From NCBI GenBank assembly GCA_963851215.1, contig CAWKOG010000017.1:434001-498000 (forward strand): a stretch of DNA of 64,000 nucleotides, written 5' to 3'. Positions 51,073 through 61,631 of the stretch are shown here, in pieces. The stretch comes from DATKFM01 sp963851215. Its GTDB lineage: Bacteria; Pseudomonadota; Alphaproteobacteria; Dongiales; Dongiaceae. The notes below the pieces were generated by a model. It saw only the letters and a program-made list of their open reading frames with translations. It had not been told where the DNA came from and did no database searches. The stretch's first letter is position 1; the number at the start of each line of letters is the position of its first letter. Position numbers and translations under genes: made by a program.

Positions 51073-51584
51073 TCAGGCCGCCATCTTGGCCTGGCCGACC
51101 TCTACAAGATAGTAGATCAGGTCGATATCCGGCAGCTTCTGGCCGCGCTGCAGCAGCACGCTGTAGATCTGGCCGCGGTGATGGGTCTGGTGGTTGAACA
51201 TCCCCGCCAGCATGTCCCAGACGCGCGCCTCCATGCGGCGCGTTCCGTCGGCGCTGGTGTAGCGCACGGTCGCCTGCAGTTGCTCCGGCGTCAGCCGGTC
51301 CATCAGGGCAATCAGGCGCGCATCCTCCTCGCGCCGCGCGGTTTGCAGCGATTGAAGTCGTCATGGAGAATCTGGTTGAGGGATTTCACGCCGCGGTCGA
51401 TGCCTTCGACGCGGCCGGTCCAGAGACGATCGACGATCAGGATATGGTTGAGCGTCGCATGCAGCGAGCCGAAGAACAGGCCGGCGTCGGCACGGTAGGC
51501 GGCATCGTCCAGCTTCGCCACCTCGGCATAGATCTTCTCATTCACCCAGCGATTGAAGCGGGCCATCATCGGGAAATGGTCCAT
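51073..51584 (-). CDS. DinB-family protein, one frameshift
   Basis: About 170 residues: MMARFNRWVNEKIYAEVAKL, LFFGSLHATLNHILIVDRLW (first metal His) and AGMFNHQTHHRGQIYSVLLQ (second His pair), a four-helix metal-binding fold often acting as a thiol-dependent transferase. Shift near 51350. ATG at 51584 has AGGAGAT 7 nt upstream, yet the araC frame reads into it without a stop. Confidence 0.88.
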
Positions 51585-52504
51585 CGGCGGATCTCCTGAT
51601 TTTCGCGGGCCGGCAAGTTGGGGCCCGGCGTTCTCTGGAATCTGCCGGATCGGCCGGACGGGCGCTGTCGAATTCTTGCGCAGAGCAGCGCGCTGGGCGG
51701 AGGTTGTGCGGGCCCGCAACGACGAGGGCGCCATGCCGAAGCGGCGGCGGAAGGCGTCGGTGAAATGGCTGTGGCTGGAGAAACCGAGGTCCAGCGCCAG
51801 GGCGGTGAGATCGTCACAACCATCCAGAATCGTGCCGCGCCGCGGCGGTCAACCGCAGCTGCATCCGGTATTGATGGATCGTCGAGCCGGTCTCGGCGCG
51901 AAACAGGCGGAGCAGATGATATGGAGAGCTGCCGACGCTCCCGGCGAGTTCGCCGAGAGTCCAGTTCTCGAACGGCCGCGCCGTCACCCATTCCTGGGCC
52001 GCTAGGCGCGGTGCGGCGCGCGCGGGGTGGATTTGGCGTAGCGCCTGCGCCCCGCCGCGGCGGGCGGATCGCCGCAAAAGCGCAGGCGCAGAAGTTCCAC
52101 AGGCACGTTCCTCGGTGGTCAGAGCGGATTTGTCGCCGTGATTCAGATCGGCAAAGAACATCTGACTCTTCAGCGCCAAGTCAGGGCCGACCGGCGCCTG
52201 AGAGCGCCGGAAATGGCCGCTTTCGCGACTGTTCGCGGCGAACGCCCGCTGTACCGCAGCCTCGTCCAGGAGATCATCGGCAGAACGAGAGTGCGGTGCA
52301 ATCATCGCCGGCAATATCCAGATGGCTGATCCGGTGCGGATGACCCGCATTGAAGAAAGTCACCTGGTTCGTATCCACGACCGCGCGCTTGCCGTCTTCG
52401 TGCAGCACGAAGGCGCCGCGGCGCGGCAACACCAGCAGATGGCGGCTGGCGCATTCCTCGCAGCCGCAGGCCAGCGTCTCCGGCCGGCAATGCACATCGA
52501 GCAC
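51585..52504 (-). CDS. AraC-family regulator with N-terminal cupin domain, frameshifted
   Basis: N-terminal sensor (LLVLPRRGAFVLHEDGKRAV, FFNAGHPHRISH) from a GTG near 52504, then two helix-turn-helix motifs: LGELAGSVGSSPYHLLRLFR and LALDLGFSSHSHFTDAFRRR ending FGMAPSSLR. Shifts near 52300 and 51825. No stop separates its last frame from dinB. Target genes unknown; amaB upstream and dinB downstream are candidates. Confidence 0.8.
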
Positions 52505-52554
52505 GCCGACGAGACGGACTGAGATGAAGCTGGCGCGAATGCAGGCTCAATGTT

Positions 52555-54062
52555 CTAGCTCGCGACGTCGAAGTTGATGCCCTGGGCCAGCGGCAGGGCG
52601 CGGGAATAGTTGATCGTGTTGGTGGCGCGGCGCATATAGGCCTTCCAGGCATCGGAGCCGGACTCGCGGCCGCCGCCGGTCTGCTTCTCGCCGCCGAACG
52701 CGCCGCCGATCTCGGCCCCGCTGGGGCCGATATTCACATTGACGATGCCGCAATCGCTGCCGCCAGCCGACATGAAGGCCTCCGCCTCCCGCATATTGGT
52801 GGTGAAGACGCAGGAGGCAAGACCCTGGGGCACGTCGTTGTGCATCGCCAGCGCCTGGTCGAAGCGGCGGTACTTCATGACATAGAGGATCGGCGCGAAG
52901 GTTTCCTCGCGCACGATCTCCGATTGCTTCGGCATCTCGGCGATGGCCGGCCGCACATAGTAGGCGTCGGGATGGCGGCGCGACAACAGCCGCTCGCCGC
53001 CGGTGACCTTGCCGCCATCGGCGGCCGCCTGCTTCAGCGCCTTCTGCATTTTCTCATAGGCGCCGCGGTCGATCAGCGGCCCGACCAGAGTCTTGCCGTC
53101 GCGGGGATCGCCCACCTTCACGCTGCCATAGGCGCGCTTCAGCTTCGGCAGCAGCTTGCCATAGACATCCTCATGGACGATCAGCCGCCGCAAGCTGGTG
53201 CAGCGCTGGCCCGCCGTGCCGACGGCGGCGAAGCAGATCGCCCGCAGCGCCAGATCCAGATCGGCCGAGGGCGCCACGATCATGCCGTTGTTGCCGCCGA
53301 GTTCCAGCAGGCAGCGGCCGAAGCGCGCGGCGACCCGCGGCCCCACCTGCCCGCCCATGCGCGTCGAGCCGGTGGCGCTGACCATCGTCACTCTGCGGAT
53401 CGTCGGTCAGCTTCTCGCCGACGGCGCGGCCGCCGATGACGATCTCCAGCAGGCCCTCGGGCACGCCGCCGAAGCGCTTCGCCGCGCGCTCGAACAGCTT
53501 GCCGCAGGCGAGCGCCGTCAGCGGCGTCTTCTCCGACGGCTTCCAAATCACGGGATCGCCGCAGACGAGGGCGAGCGCCGCAGTTCCACGACCAGACGGC
53601 GACCGGAAAGTTGAACGCGGTGATGACGGCGACGGGACCCAGCGGATGCCAGGTCTCCATCATGCGATGGCCCGGCCGCTCCGACGCGATCGTCAGGCCG
53701 TAGAGCTGGCGCGACAGGCCGACGGCGAAGTCGCAGATGTCGATCATCTCCTGCACTTCGCCCTTGCCCTCTTCCAGGATCTTGCCGGTCTCCAGCGTCA
53801 CCAGTGCACCCAGCTCCGCCTTGGCGGCGCGCAGTTCGTCGCCGAACAGCCGGATCAACTCGCCCCGCCGTGGTGCCGGCACATTGCGCCATTCGGCAAA
53901 GGCCGACTGCGCGCGGCCGATGGCGGCTGCGACCTCGGCCGGACGCTGCGACTTCAGCCGGCCGAGCAGCCGGCCGTCGATCGGCGAATGCACGATATAT
54001 CGCCGGTGCGCAGGCGCGCAGGCAGAGAAACCGAGGGACTTCAACAAGGCGGTGGGGCTCAT
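52555..54062 (-). CDS. amaB: L-piperidine-6-carboxylate / aminoadipate-semialdehyde dehydrogenase (ALDH7), two frameshifts
   Basis: About 502 residues. FNFPVAVWSWN, IWKPSEKTPLTALAC, then LLELGGNNGMIVAPSADLDL, catalytic Cys in GTAGQRCTSLRRLIVHEDVY, and CGIVNVNIGPSGAEIGGAFG/GEKQTGGGRESGSDAWK, all typical of the ALDH7A1/AmaB group that oxidises aminoadipate semialdehyde in lysine breakdown. Shifts near 53570 and 53395. No lysine-pathway partner is adjacent. Confidence 0.92.
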
Positions 54063-54094
54063 GGTGACTCCAGATTGGAAGGTTGCAGATGCCG

Positions 54095-54534
54095 TCAGGC
54101 GCCCTTCTTCGACGGGATCGAGCGGCTGGGCGCCGCTGCCGGACGGCGGCAAAGCGGGGCAGATCGTCACCCATATGCAGCCAGGGGATCTGTTCGGCCA
54201 CATGGACATGGAATGTGGGCTGGAAATCCTGCGGCCGGTCCAGCGTGCCCATGTTGATGTGGATTTCGTCGGCCCAGCGCACCAACTCATAGGTGATGGG
54301 CGAGCCGCATTTGCCGCAGAAGCTGCGGTGGACTTGCGGCGATGACTCGAAGCGCACCGGCGTGCCCTTCACATAGCGGAATTGCTCCCGCGGCAGGCCG
54401 ACGAAGGCAGCCATCGGCGCGCCGGTGTTGCGGCGGCAACTCTGGCAATGGCAAAAGCCGACCCATTTCGGCGGGCCGGGAAATTCATAGCGGAGGGCGC
54501 CGCAAAGGCAGCCGCCGCCGTGCGCTGAAGTCAT
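54095..54534 (-). CDS. GFA-family (CENP-V/Gfa) zinc protein
   Basis: About 145 residues. Zinc ligands: GGGCLCGALRYEF, FCHCQSCRRNTGAP and SFCGKCGSPITYE, the standard C-x-C / C-x2-C pattern. HINMGTLDRPQDFQP is the usual end of the domain. The last 25 residues depend on a shift near 54150; the frame with the nearest stop ends at 54095. Starts 12 nt after prpE. Confidence 0.85.
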
Positions 54535-54546
54535 GACGAAAAACTC

Positions 54547-56751
54547 CTATGTCTGCTCATGGTGGTGAGCATAGCCGATCGCGCGGAGGCTTTCAGTAAT
54601 TTCGCCGAGGATGGCGGGATCGTCGATGGTCGCCGGCATCTTGTAGTCCTGGCCGTCGGCGATCTTCTGCATCGTGCCCCGCAGGATCTTGCCGGAACGG
54701 GTCTTCGGCAGGCGCTTCACGACGGCTGCCGTCTTGAAGGCGGCGACGGGTCCGATGCGCTCGCGCACCAGCTGATACGACTTCTTTGACGATGTCGGCC
54801 GTCGGCTCTCGTCACGCCCGCCTTCAGCACCAGGAAGCCCAGCGGCACCTGGCCCTTCAGTTCGTCGGCCGCGCCGATGACGGCGCACTCCGCCACATCG
54901 CGCATGGGAGGCCAGCACCTCTTCCATCTGGCCGGTGGAGAGGCGGTGGCCGGCGACATTGATCACGTCGTCGGTGCGGGTCATCACATAGACGTAGCCG
55001 TCCTCGTCGATGTAGCCGGCGTCGCCGGTCTTGTAGTAGCCGGGATACTCGCTGAGATAGGAGCGCACGTAACGGTCGTCGGCGTTCCACAATGTCGGGA
55101 AGCTTCCCGGCGGCAGCGGCAGCTTCGCGACCAGCGCGCCGATATCGCCCGGCTTCACGTTCTTGCCCTTCTCGTCGAAGACCCGCAGGTCCCAGCCCGG
55201 CGCGGCGCGCGTCGGCGAGCCATGCTTCACCGGCAGATGCTGGATGCCGATGCAGTTGGCGGCGATGGTCCAGCCGGTCTCCGTCTGCCACCAGTGATCG
55301 ATGACCGGCACCTTCAGATGCTGCTCGGCCCAGACCAGCGTCGCCGGATCGGAGCGCTCGCCCGCCAGGAACAGCGTGCGGAAGTTCCTCGAGATCGTAT
55401 TTCTTGATCAGCTCGCCATCGGGGTCGTCGCGCTTGATGGCGCGGAACGCTGTCGGCGCGGTGAACAGCGCTTTCACCTTGTGCTGGGAGATCACCCGCC
55501 AGAAGGCGCCGGCATCGGGCGTGCCGACCGGCTTGCCCTCATAGAGCACCGTCGTGCAGCCATAGAGCAGCGGCGCATAGACGATGTAGGAATGGCCGAC
55601 CACCCAGCCCACATCGGACGCGGCCCAGTAGACCTCGCCCGGCCGCATGCCGTAGATATTGCGCATGGTCCAGTTGAGCGCGACGGCATGGCCGCCATTG
55701 TCGCGCACCACGCCTTTCGGCTGTCCCGTCGTGCCTGAGGTATAGAGGATATAGAGCGGATCGGTCGCCTTGACCGGCACGCAATCCTGGGGCGGCGCCT
55801 TGGCCACGGCTTCGGCCCAGTCGACATCGCGGCCGGGCTTGAGCTCGGCCTTCGCCATCGGCCGCTGCAGGATCAGGCAATGCTGCGGCCGGTGATGGGC
55901 CTCGGCGATCGCGGCATCCAGCAGCGGCTTGTAGGGAATGATGCGATTGACCTCGACGCCGCAGGAGGCGGAGACGATCACCTTCGGCTTGGAGTCGTCG
56001 ATGCGCGTCGCCAGTTCGCTGGCCGCGAAACCGCCGAACACGACGGAATGGATGGCGCCGATGCGGGCGCAGCCGAGCATGGCGATGATCGCTTCCGGCA
56101 CCATCGGCATATAGAGGATAACCCGGTCGCCGGCCTTCACGCCGAGCTGCACCAGCGCACCGGCGAAGCGCGCGGTTTCGTCCTTGAGCTGACGGAAGGT
56201 GATGGTCCGGACCGTGTTGGTGACCGGGCTGTCATAGATGATGGCGGCCTGATCGCCGCGGCCCGCGTTCACATGGCGATCAACGGCGTTATGGCAGGTA
56301 TTGAGCAGGCCGCCGACGAACCAGCGGTAGAACGGCGCGTTCGATGCGGTCCAGCACCTTGTCCCATTTGAAGATCCAGTCGATGCCCTCGGCGGCCTCG
56401 GCCCAGAAGCCTTCGGGGTCCGACAGGGAGCGCGCATAGACGGCGTCGTAGGTGGAGGACTTTGCGGGAAGCTGCTTAGGCGCGGCCGTCGCCGGGCGTG
56501 GCGCCGGGGCCTTTGCTTTCACCGCGGGTTTGCGTGCCTTCGCTTTTGCCGGCTTGCGCGCCTTTGCCGCCGCGCGCTTTGGCGCCGCTTTCCGCGCCGC
56601 GGTCTTTCGCCGCACCGGCTTTGGCCGGGCGGCGGTTTCGCCTTCAGTCTGGACTTTGTGCGGGCTGCGGATTTCTTCGCCGCCTTCCGCGCCGGCTTGC
56701 GCCGCGAAGCTTGACGCGATTCTTGCCGCGCTTCGACGATTTTCGTGCCAT
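54547..56751 (-). CDS. prpE: Propionyl-CoA synthetase with histone H1-like N-terminal tail, frameshifted
   Basis: From ATG at 56751 (GGGGGA upstream) about 95 residues are almost pure Lys/Ala/Arg/Pro (KAAPKRAAAKARKPAKAKAR). The canonical PrpE start STYDAVYARSLSDPEGFWAE follows. Enzyme motifs: YILYTSGTTGQPKGVVRDNG, SDVGWVVGHSYIVYAP, DHWWQTETGW, YYKTGDAGYIDEDGYVYVM and TRSGKILRGTM with the acetylatable Lys. RDNGGHAVAL is typical of PrpE over Acs. Shifts near 56690, 56640, 56345, 55390, 54905 and 54785. The tail and enzyme are in one continuous frame between 56615 and 56350. Confidence 0.88.
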
Positions 56752-56854
56752 CGATGTCCCCCGATCGGCGATTCTTCTTGCTGCGTTTTCCCGCCGCCGC
56801 ATCATGCGCAACCGGCGTCGGCTTGCCAAGGCCCGGGGGTCGGCCGGTGCGCGG

Positions 56855-57598
56855 CTAGCGCGCCACCCAGTCATTGTAGTCCTTCGCCAGAAACTCCGCG
56901 GAAACCGAAAGAAATCGCGCCCCCGCTTCCGCCGTCGCCAGGCCGGGATTGGAGCCAATGCGGCCATCGGGGAAGGTACGGCGATAGTCTTCCGCATCCG
57001 CGAAGTCGCCATTCGGCGCGATCGGCGGATCCATGGTCATCGGCCGCGCCGCCTCGGGATAGGCATGCCACGTCATGGAGACTTCCGACGGCGTCGCATG
57101 GCTGCCTTCGGAGTTTCCATAGAGTTCCCGCGACAGGTTCTTGACCGCCGGGGCTTCCCACCAATTCTTCAGCCGGCATTTCAGCGACGGCTGATTGCCG
57201 CCGCGCTCCATGCTGGTTTCCGCATAGATTTCCGAGAAGGCCGCGGTGACCGTGGCGATGTTGCCGCCATGGCCGTTGACGAAGTAGAAGCGCCGGAAGC
57301 CATGGCGCGCCAGCGACAGGACGTTATCGCGCACGACGGCGATCAAGGTGGAGGGCCGCAATGTCATGGAGCCGGCGAAGGCCAGGTGATGCTGCGCCAT
57401 GCCGACGGCGATGGTGGGCGCCACCAGAGCGCCGGCCAGTTCGCCCACCCGCTTCGCCACCACTTCCGCGCAGATCGCATCGGTGCCGATCAGGCCATTG
57501 GGGCCATGCTGTTCCGTCGAGCCGATGGGGATGATGATGCCCTGGCTCTTCTGCAGGTAGGCCTCCACATCGGTCCATGTCTTCAAATGCAGCTGCAT
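56855..57598 (-). CDS. Creatininase-family amidohydrolase
   Basis: 247 residues, intact, from ATG at 57598. Metal ligands appear in IIPIGSTEQHGPNGLIGTDA, GMAQHHLAF and FYFVNGHGGNIATVTAAFSE, with the closing Glu in GNSEGSHATPSEVSMTW. The family includes creatininase and mycofactocin-maturation peptidases; the substrate here is unknown. It precedes prpE on the same strand. Confidence 0.9.
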   Translation of the reverse strand: MQLHLKTWTDVEAYLQKSQGIIIPIGSTEQHGPNGLIGTDAICAEVVAKRVGELAGALVAPTIAVGMAQHHLAFAGSMTLRPSTLIAVVRDNVLSLARHGFRRFYFVNGHGGNIATVTAAFSEIYAETSMERGGNQPSLKCRLKNWWEAPAVKNLSRELYGNSEGSHATPSEVSMTWHAYPEAARPMTMDPPIAPNGDFADAEDYRRTFPDGRIGSNPGLATAEAGARFLSVSAEFLAKDYNDWVAR

Positions 57599-57697
57599 AT
57601 CGGCTCCTTTGACCGGCGAATTGGCTGTCCGGCATGATGCTTCGGCGCTGCCGCTGCAACAAGGGAAGAAGCGGCGCAAACGGGAGGTCCGGCATCG

Positions 57698-59321
57698 ATG
57701 AGCGGCCAATACGACACCGATCTGGACAAGAACGCCGCGAACTACACGCCGCTGACGCCGCTGTCCTTCATTGCCCGCACGGCGGCGATCTATCCGCAGC
57801 GCACTCGGTGATCCATGGCGCGCAGCGCTTTACCTGGGCGGAGTCCTATGCCCGTTGCCGCCGGCTGGCCTCGGCCTTGAGCAAGCGCGGCATCGGCGCC
57901 GGCGATACGGTGGCCGTCATGGCGCCGAACATGCCGGCCCATTTCGAGGCGCATTTCGGCGTGCCCATGACCGGCGGCGTGCTGAACGCGCTCAACTACC
58001 GGCTCGACGCCGAGACCATCGCCTTCATCCTGCGGCATGGCGAAGCGAAGATTTTGATTACAGATACCGAGTTCGCACCGGTGATCGAGAAGGCACTGGC
58101 GCTGATGGAAAAGCGGCCGCTGGTAATCGACATCGCCGATCCGGAAGGCCCCGGCGGCAAGCGGCTGGGCGAAACGGACTATGAGAGCTTCATCGCGACG
58201 GGCGATCCCCAGTTCGATTGGCGGCCGCCGGCGGACGAATGGCAGGCGATCGCCCTGAACTATACCTCAGGCACCACCGGCAATCCCAAGGGCGTGGTCT
58301 ATCATCACCGCGGCGCCTATCTGAATGCGCTGAGCAACATCCTGGTCTGGAACATGCCGCGTCATCCCGCCTATCTCTGGACGCTGCCGATGTTCCACTG
58401 CAACGGCTGGTGCTTCCCCTGGACGGTGACGGCGCAGGCGGGCACCCATGTCTGCCTGCGGCGCGTCGATGCCCAGCATATCTTCGCCGCCATCGCCGAT
58501 CATGGCGTCACCCATCTCTGCGGCGCGCCTGTGGTCATGAACATGCTGATCAACGCCGACGGCAAGTCAAAGCGTGAGTTCGACCGGACCATCGAGCTGA
58601 TGACCGCCGCCGCCCCGCCGCCCGCCGCCGTGATCGAGAAGATGGAGCGCATGGGGTTTCACATCACCCATGTCTATGGCCTGACCGAGGTCTATGGGCC
58701 CGCCGTCGTCTGCGAATGGCATGACGCCTGGAATGGGGAGACGCCGGCGGAGCAGGCCCGGCTCAAGGCGCGCCAGGGCGTGCGCTATCCCGTGCTGGAG
58801 GGCCTGATGGTCGCCGATCCCCAGACCATGCAGCCGGTGCCGGCCGACGCGGCGACCATGGGCGAGGTCTTCTTCCGCGGCAATGTGGTGATGAAGGGCT
58901 ATTTGAAGAATGCCAGGGCCTCACACGAGGCCTTCAAGGACGGCTGGTTTCATTCCGGCGATCTTGGGGTGATGCATGCCGACGGCTATATCGAGCTGAA
59001 GGACCGCTCGAAGGACATCATCATCTCCGGCGGCGAGAACATCTCCACCATCGAGGTGGAGGGCGTGCTCTATCGCCATCCCGCTCGTGCTCGAGGCCGC
59101 CGTCGTCGCGCGGCCCGACGAACATTGGGGCGAGACGCCCTGCGCCTTCGTCACGCTGAAGGACGGCGCCGTGGCGACTGCCGAGGAGATCATCGCCTTC
59201 TGCCGCAATAACATGGCCAAATTCAAGGTTCCGAAGACCGTCGTGTTCGGGCCGCTGCCGAAAACTTCCACCGGCAAGGTGCAGAAAGTATGTTCTGCGC
59301 GACAAGGCGAAAGCGCTCTGA
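57698..59321 (+). CDS. Fatty-acyl/medium-chain acyl-CoA ligase, three frameshifts
   Basis: About 541 residues from ATG at 57698 (GGGAGG upstream): NAANYTPLTPLSFIARTAAI. AMP-binding motifs: LNYTSGTTGNPKGVVYHHRG, LPMFHCNGWCFPWTV, HVYGLTEVYGP, WFHSGDLGVMHADGYIELKD and PKTSTGKVQKYVLRDKAKAL. Shifts near 57803, 59083 and 59287 (an extra A in CAGAAAGTA). FadD/AlkK-like. Divergent from the creatininase gene, 99 nt apart. Confidence 0.92.
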
Positions 59322-59544
59322 CCAGCAGCTGTGGCATATATAGGCGGCTGGCACTATAAAATATTCATATTAGAAGAAACGTCCGCTCCTGTCGCATGCG
59401 CTATTCCTTCACGAGCATACCACTTCCTTCACACAGCACCGCAGCGCCAAACGGAGTACATGGACGTCGGGTCTGAATTCTTCTCCGCTGGATCTCTGGG
59501 GGCCGGCACGGCGGTGATGTCTGCGTTCGCTCAGGGAGTCGGCC
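59322..59544. other. Intergenic stretch upstream of the ECF sigma gene
   Basis: 223 bases, AT-rich between 59335 and 59375 (ATATATAGG...TATAAAATATTC), a plausible promoter zone. No gene recognised. Confidence 0.45.
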
Positions 59545-60096
59545 ATGGATACTGCGCGGCACACGGTGTCGGCGATCACGCCGAACCTACCGGATGTGAG
59601 CCAAGCGCCTGCTTGGGGTAAAAGCCACGCGCTTGAGCAACATCTGCCGGATCTTCGCCGCCGCGCCCGGGCCCTCTTGCATCGCAGCAGCGACGCGGAA
59701 GATTTGACCCAGGACTGCATGGTGCGGGCGCTGCCGCACCTCGATGATATCGACGATCTCCGCGCTTATCTCTTTCAAACACTTAGGAATGCTTACGTCG
59801 ACCGGATTTCGGTCCTGTCGCGCGAAGCCGGCGCGATGACGCTTGAAGACGCCGACTCCCAGCTGGTCGACCGGCATACCCCGCAGCTGCGGCTGGAACT
59901 ACGGGACGTCGCGCGGCAGGTCGCCAAGCTGCCCCGCGAGCAACAGCAAGTGCTGTTGTTGATCGCCGCCCTGGGCGCCACCTATGACGAAGCGGCCACG
60001 CGCCTGAATATTCCCGTCGGGACCGTGATGTCCCGCCTGTCGCGGGCGCGAAAGGCGCTGCGCGATCAGTTCGCATCGGGCGATATGACTGCCTGA
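59545..60096 (+). CDS. ECF-type RNA polymerase sigma factor
   Basis: 183 residues; a shorter start is possible. Region 2: LLHRSSDAEDLTQDCMVRAL and DLRAYLFQTLRNAYVDRI. Region 4: VAKLPREQQQVLLLIAALGA, TYDEAATRLNIPVGTVMSRL SRARKAL. No anti-sigma gene adjoins it; the next genes encode exported proteins and are its obvious candidate targets. Confidence 0.93.
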   Translation: MDTARHTVSAITPNLPDVSQAPAWGKSHALEQHLPDLRRRARALLHRSSDAEDLTQDCMVRALPHLDDIDDLRAYLFQTLRNAYVDRISVLSREAGAMTLEDADSQLVDRHTPQLRLELRDVARQVAKLPREQQQVLLLIAALGATYDEAATRLNIPVGTVMSRLSRARKALRDQFASGDMTA

Positions 60097-60169
60097 GCCC
60101 GCTGTTGTGGCAACGCCGTGGCCCTGCCGTGGCAAGTTACGCTTTCCTCCAGATTCCACCGATAGTTCC

Positions 60170-60194
60170 GGAACATTCTCCGCTTCAGACCGTC
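60170..60194 (+). promoter_or_regulatory. ECF-type promoter candidate
   Basis: GGAAC, 17 nt, GTC: the pattern of ECF/EcfG-type promoters (GGAAC-N16/17-GTT), 96 nt before the Ser-rich gene's ATG and just after the sigma gene. Confidence 0.4.
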
Positions 60195-60289
60195 ATCACT
60201 ATGCCGGTTGTGTGCAAACAGGCCGGCGCGGCGGCCCTTTGGGTCCCGCAGGGGATTAATCGTTTCCACAACTGTTGAGGAGAATGCCC

Positions 60290-61528
60290 ATGCAACGCCC
60301 CAAGAGTTTCAAATTGGGACTCATGGTTTCCGCTAGTGCGCTGGCGCTGGTCATGATGGCCGCACCATTTACACCCGACGTCAGCCAGATCCAGTTCAAG
60401 GCGGTGAACGCTGAGGCTGCATCGGCAAGTGCGTCGTCGGAAAGCCATTCGTCCGGTAGCGCAGGCGGGGGTTCAGCGAGTTCCAATTCAAGTGCCGGCG
60501 CCTCCGCGGAAGGCGCGGGCGCGTCCGCGAGTTCCAATGCTGGATCAAGTGCCAGCTCCGGCGGATCCAGCGCTTCGTCTAACGCCGGCGCTTCCGCAGC
60601 GGGCTCCGACGGGACAGACACGTCCAGCGACTCCGAAAGCGGAGCGACTGTCGACAGCGGGAGTGCCACTGCCGACGTGAATGTCAGCGGCAGCGGGCCT
60701 GGCGCCTCGGCGTCCGCCAGTGCGACCTCGACCTTTACCGATGAAGAGACCACGTCCACGGCGACCGTGAACGGGGCCGTCGAAGGCGAAGGCACGGCCG
60801 CCGGCCACGCCGCAGCCACCGGCGATAGCGAGACCACCAGCGGTCCTGGCTCCGCGACATCTCATTCCGAGGCGGCAGCGGAAGCCGATGTCCAGACCAC
60901 GGGCGGCGGCACGGCCGATGCGAGCGCCTCGTCCACCAGCACAGGATCGGCTGACAGCGGCGACGGTGCCACGGCCGACACCTCTGCGTCGGCGGCAGCG
61001 AACGCGAGTTCGAGCGGCGACGGCAGTGCTGCGTCGAGCTCGAACTCCTCGTCGGATGCCGCAGCGTCGATCGATGCTGAAGGCAATGTCGCAACCTCAG
61101 CCGACGCCACGGCGGATGCCGCCGCGGACACTGAAGGCGATGGCGCTGCCGCCGGTGCCAGCGGCGGGTCCACCGCTGCAGCGGAAGCCGGCGTAGACGG
61201 CGGAGCAAGCTCCACTTCCAACGCGGCCGCCAATGCGGCTGTCGAAATCGAAGCCACCGGTGACGGCGACGGAGATGGCGACGGTGACGGTGATGGAGAT
61301 GGCGACGGCGACGGTGATGGCGACGGCGACGGTGATGGAGACGGCGACGGCGACGGTGATGGAGACGGCGACGGTGATGGAGATGGTGACGGCGACGGCG
61401 ACGGCGACGGAGATGGTGACGGCGATGGCGATACCGGTGAAACGGCCGTCCTTCCGATCATCACCACCGACGGCAATACCGCGAACGCGTCGGCCCAGGT
61501 CACCGTTGACGAAGGAAATCTCTGGTAA
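60290..61528 (+). CDS. Exported low-complexity Ser/Ala/Gly protein with (Gly-Asp)29 tract
   Basis: 412 residues from ATG at 60290 (GAGGAG upstream). A signal peptide (GLMVSASALALVMMAAP) is followed by about 280 residues nearly all Ser, Ala, Gly, Thr, Asp and Glu (SSNSSAGASAEGAGASASSN), then 29 Gly-Asp pairs and the end TGETAVLPIITTDGNTANAS. No Cys and very few aromatic or basic residues after the signal, so it is likely disordered and strongly acidic. It could bind calcium or form surface matrix. No family recognised. Uninterrupted despite the many shifts elsewhere. Confidence 0.75.
   Translation: MQRPKSFKLGLMVSASALALVMMAAPFTPDVSQIQFKAVNAEAASASASSESHSSGSAGGGSASSNSSAGASAEGAGASASSNAGSSASSGGSSASSNAGASAAGSDGTDTSSDSESGATVDSGSATADVNVSGSGPGASASASATSTFTDEETTSTATVNGAVEGEGTAAGHAAATGDSETTSGPGSATSHSEAAAEADVQTTGGGTADASASSTSTGSADSGDGATADTSASAAANASSSGDGSAASSSNSSSDAAASIDAEGNVATSADATADAAADTEGDGAAAGASGGSTAAAEAGVDGGASSTSNAAANAAVEIEATGDGDGDGDGDGDGDGDGDGDGDGDGDGDGDGDGDGDGDGDGDGDGDGDGDGDGDGDGDTGETAVLPIITTDGNTANASAQVTVDEGNLW
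61259..61432 (+). repeat. Tandem hexamer-like repeat encoding Gly-Asp
   Basis: 174 bases of GGN-GAY codons in groups such as GGTGACGGCGACGGAGAT. Third positions vary (C, T, A), so the dipeptide is more regular than the DNA, which points to selection on the protein. Confidence 0.9.
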
Positions 61529-61555
61529 GTCAAACGGGTAACCTGGTGTGAGGCC

Positions 61556-61589
61556 ACGGCCGGTTCGTTCGAAAGAGCGAGCCGGCCGT
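61556..61589 (+). other. Intercistronic hairpin with GAAA tetraloop
   Basis: A 15-bp stem (ACGGCCGGTTCGTTC with GAGCGAGCCGGCCGT, two G-U pairs) capped by GAAA, 28 nt after the Ser-rich stop. No T-run follows, so it is more likely a processing or stability element, or a rho-dependent 3' end, than an intrinsic terminator. Confidence 0.6.
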
Positions 61590-61631
61590 TAGGCTGTCCG
61601 ACGCATTCAAGACCAAATGGGAGTATGCACG

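Noticed and set aside
51073..59321. Genomic island
   Set aside because: No tRNA, integrase, direct repeats or shift in base composition; genes look like ordinary chromosomal metabolism.
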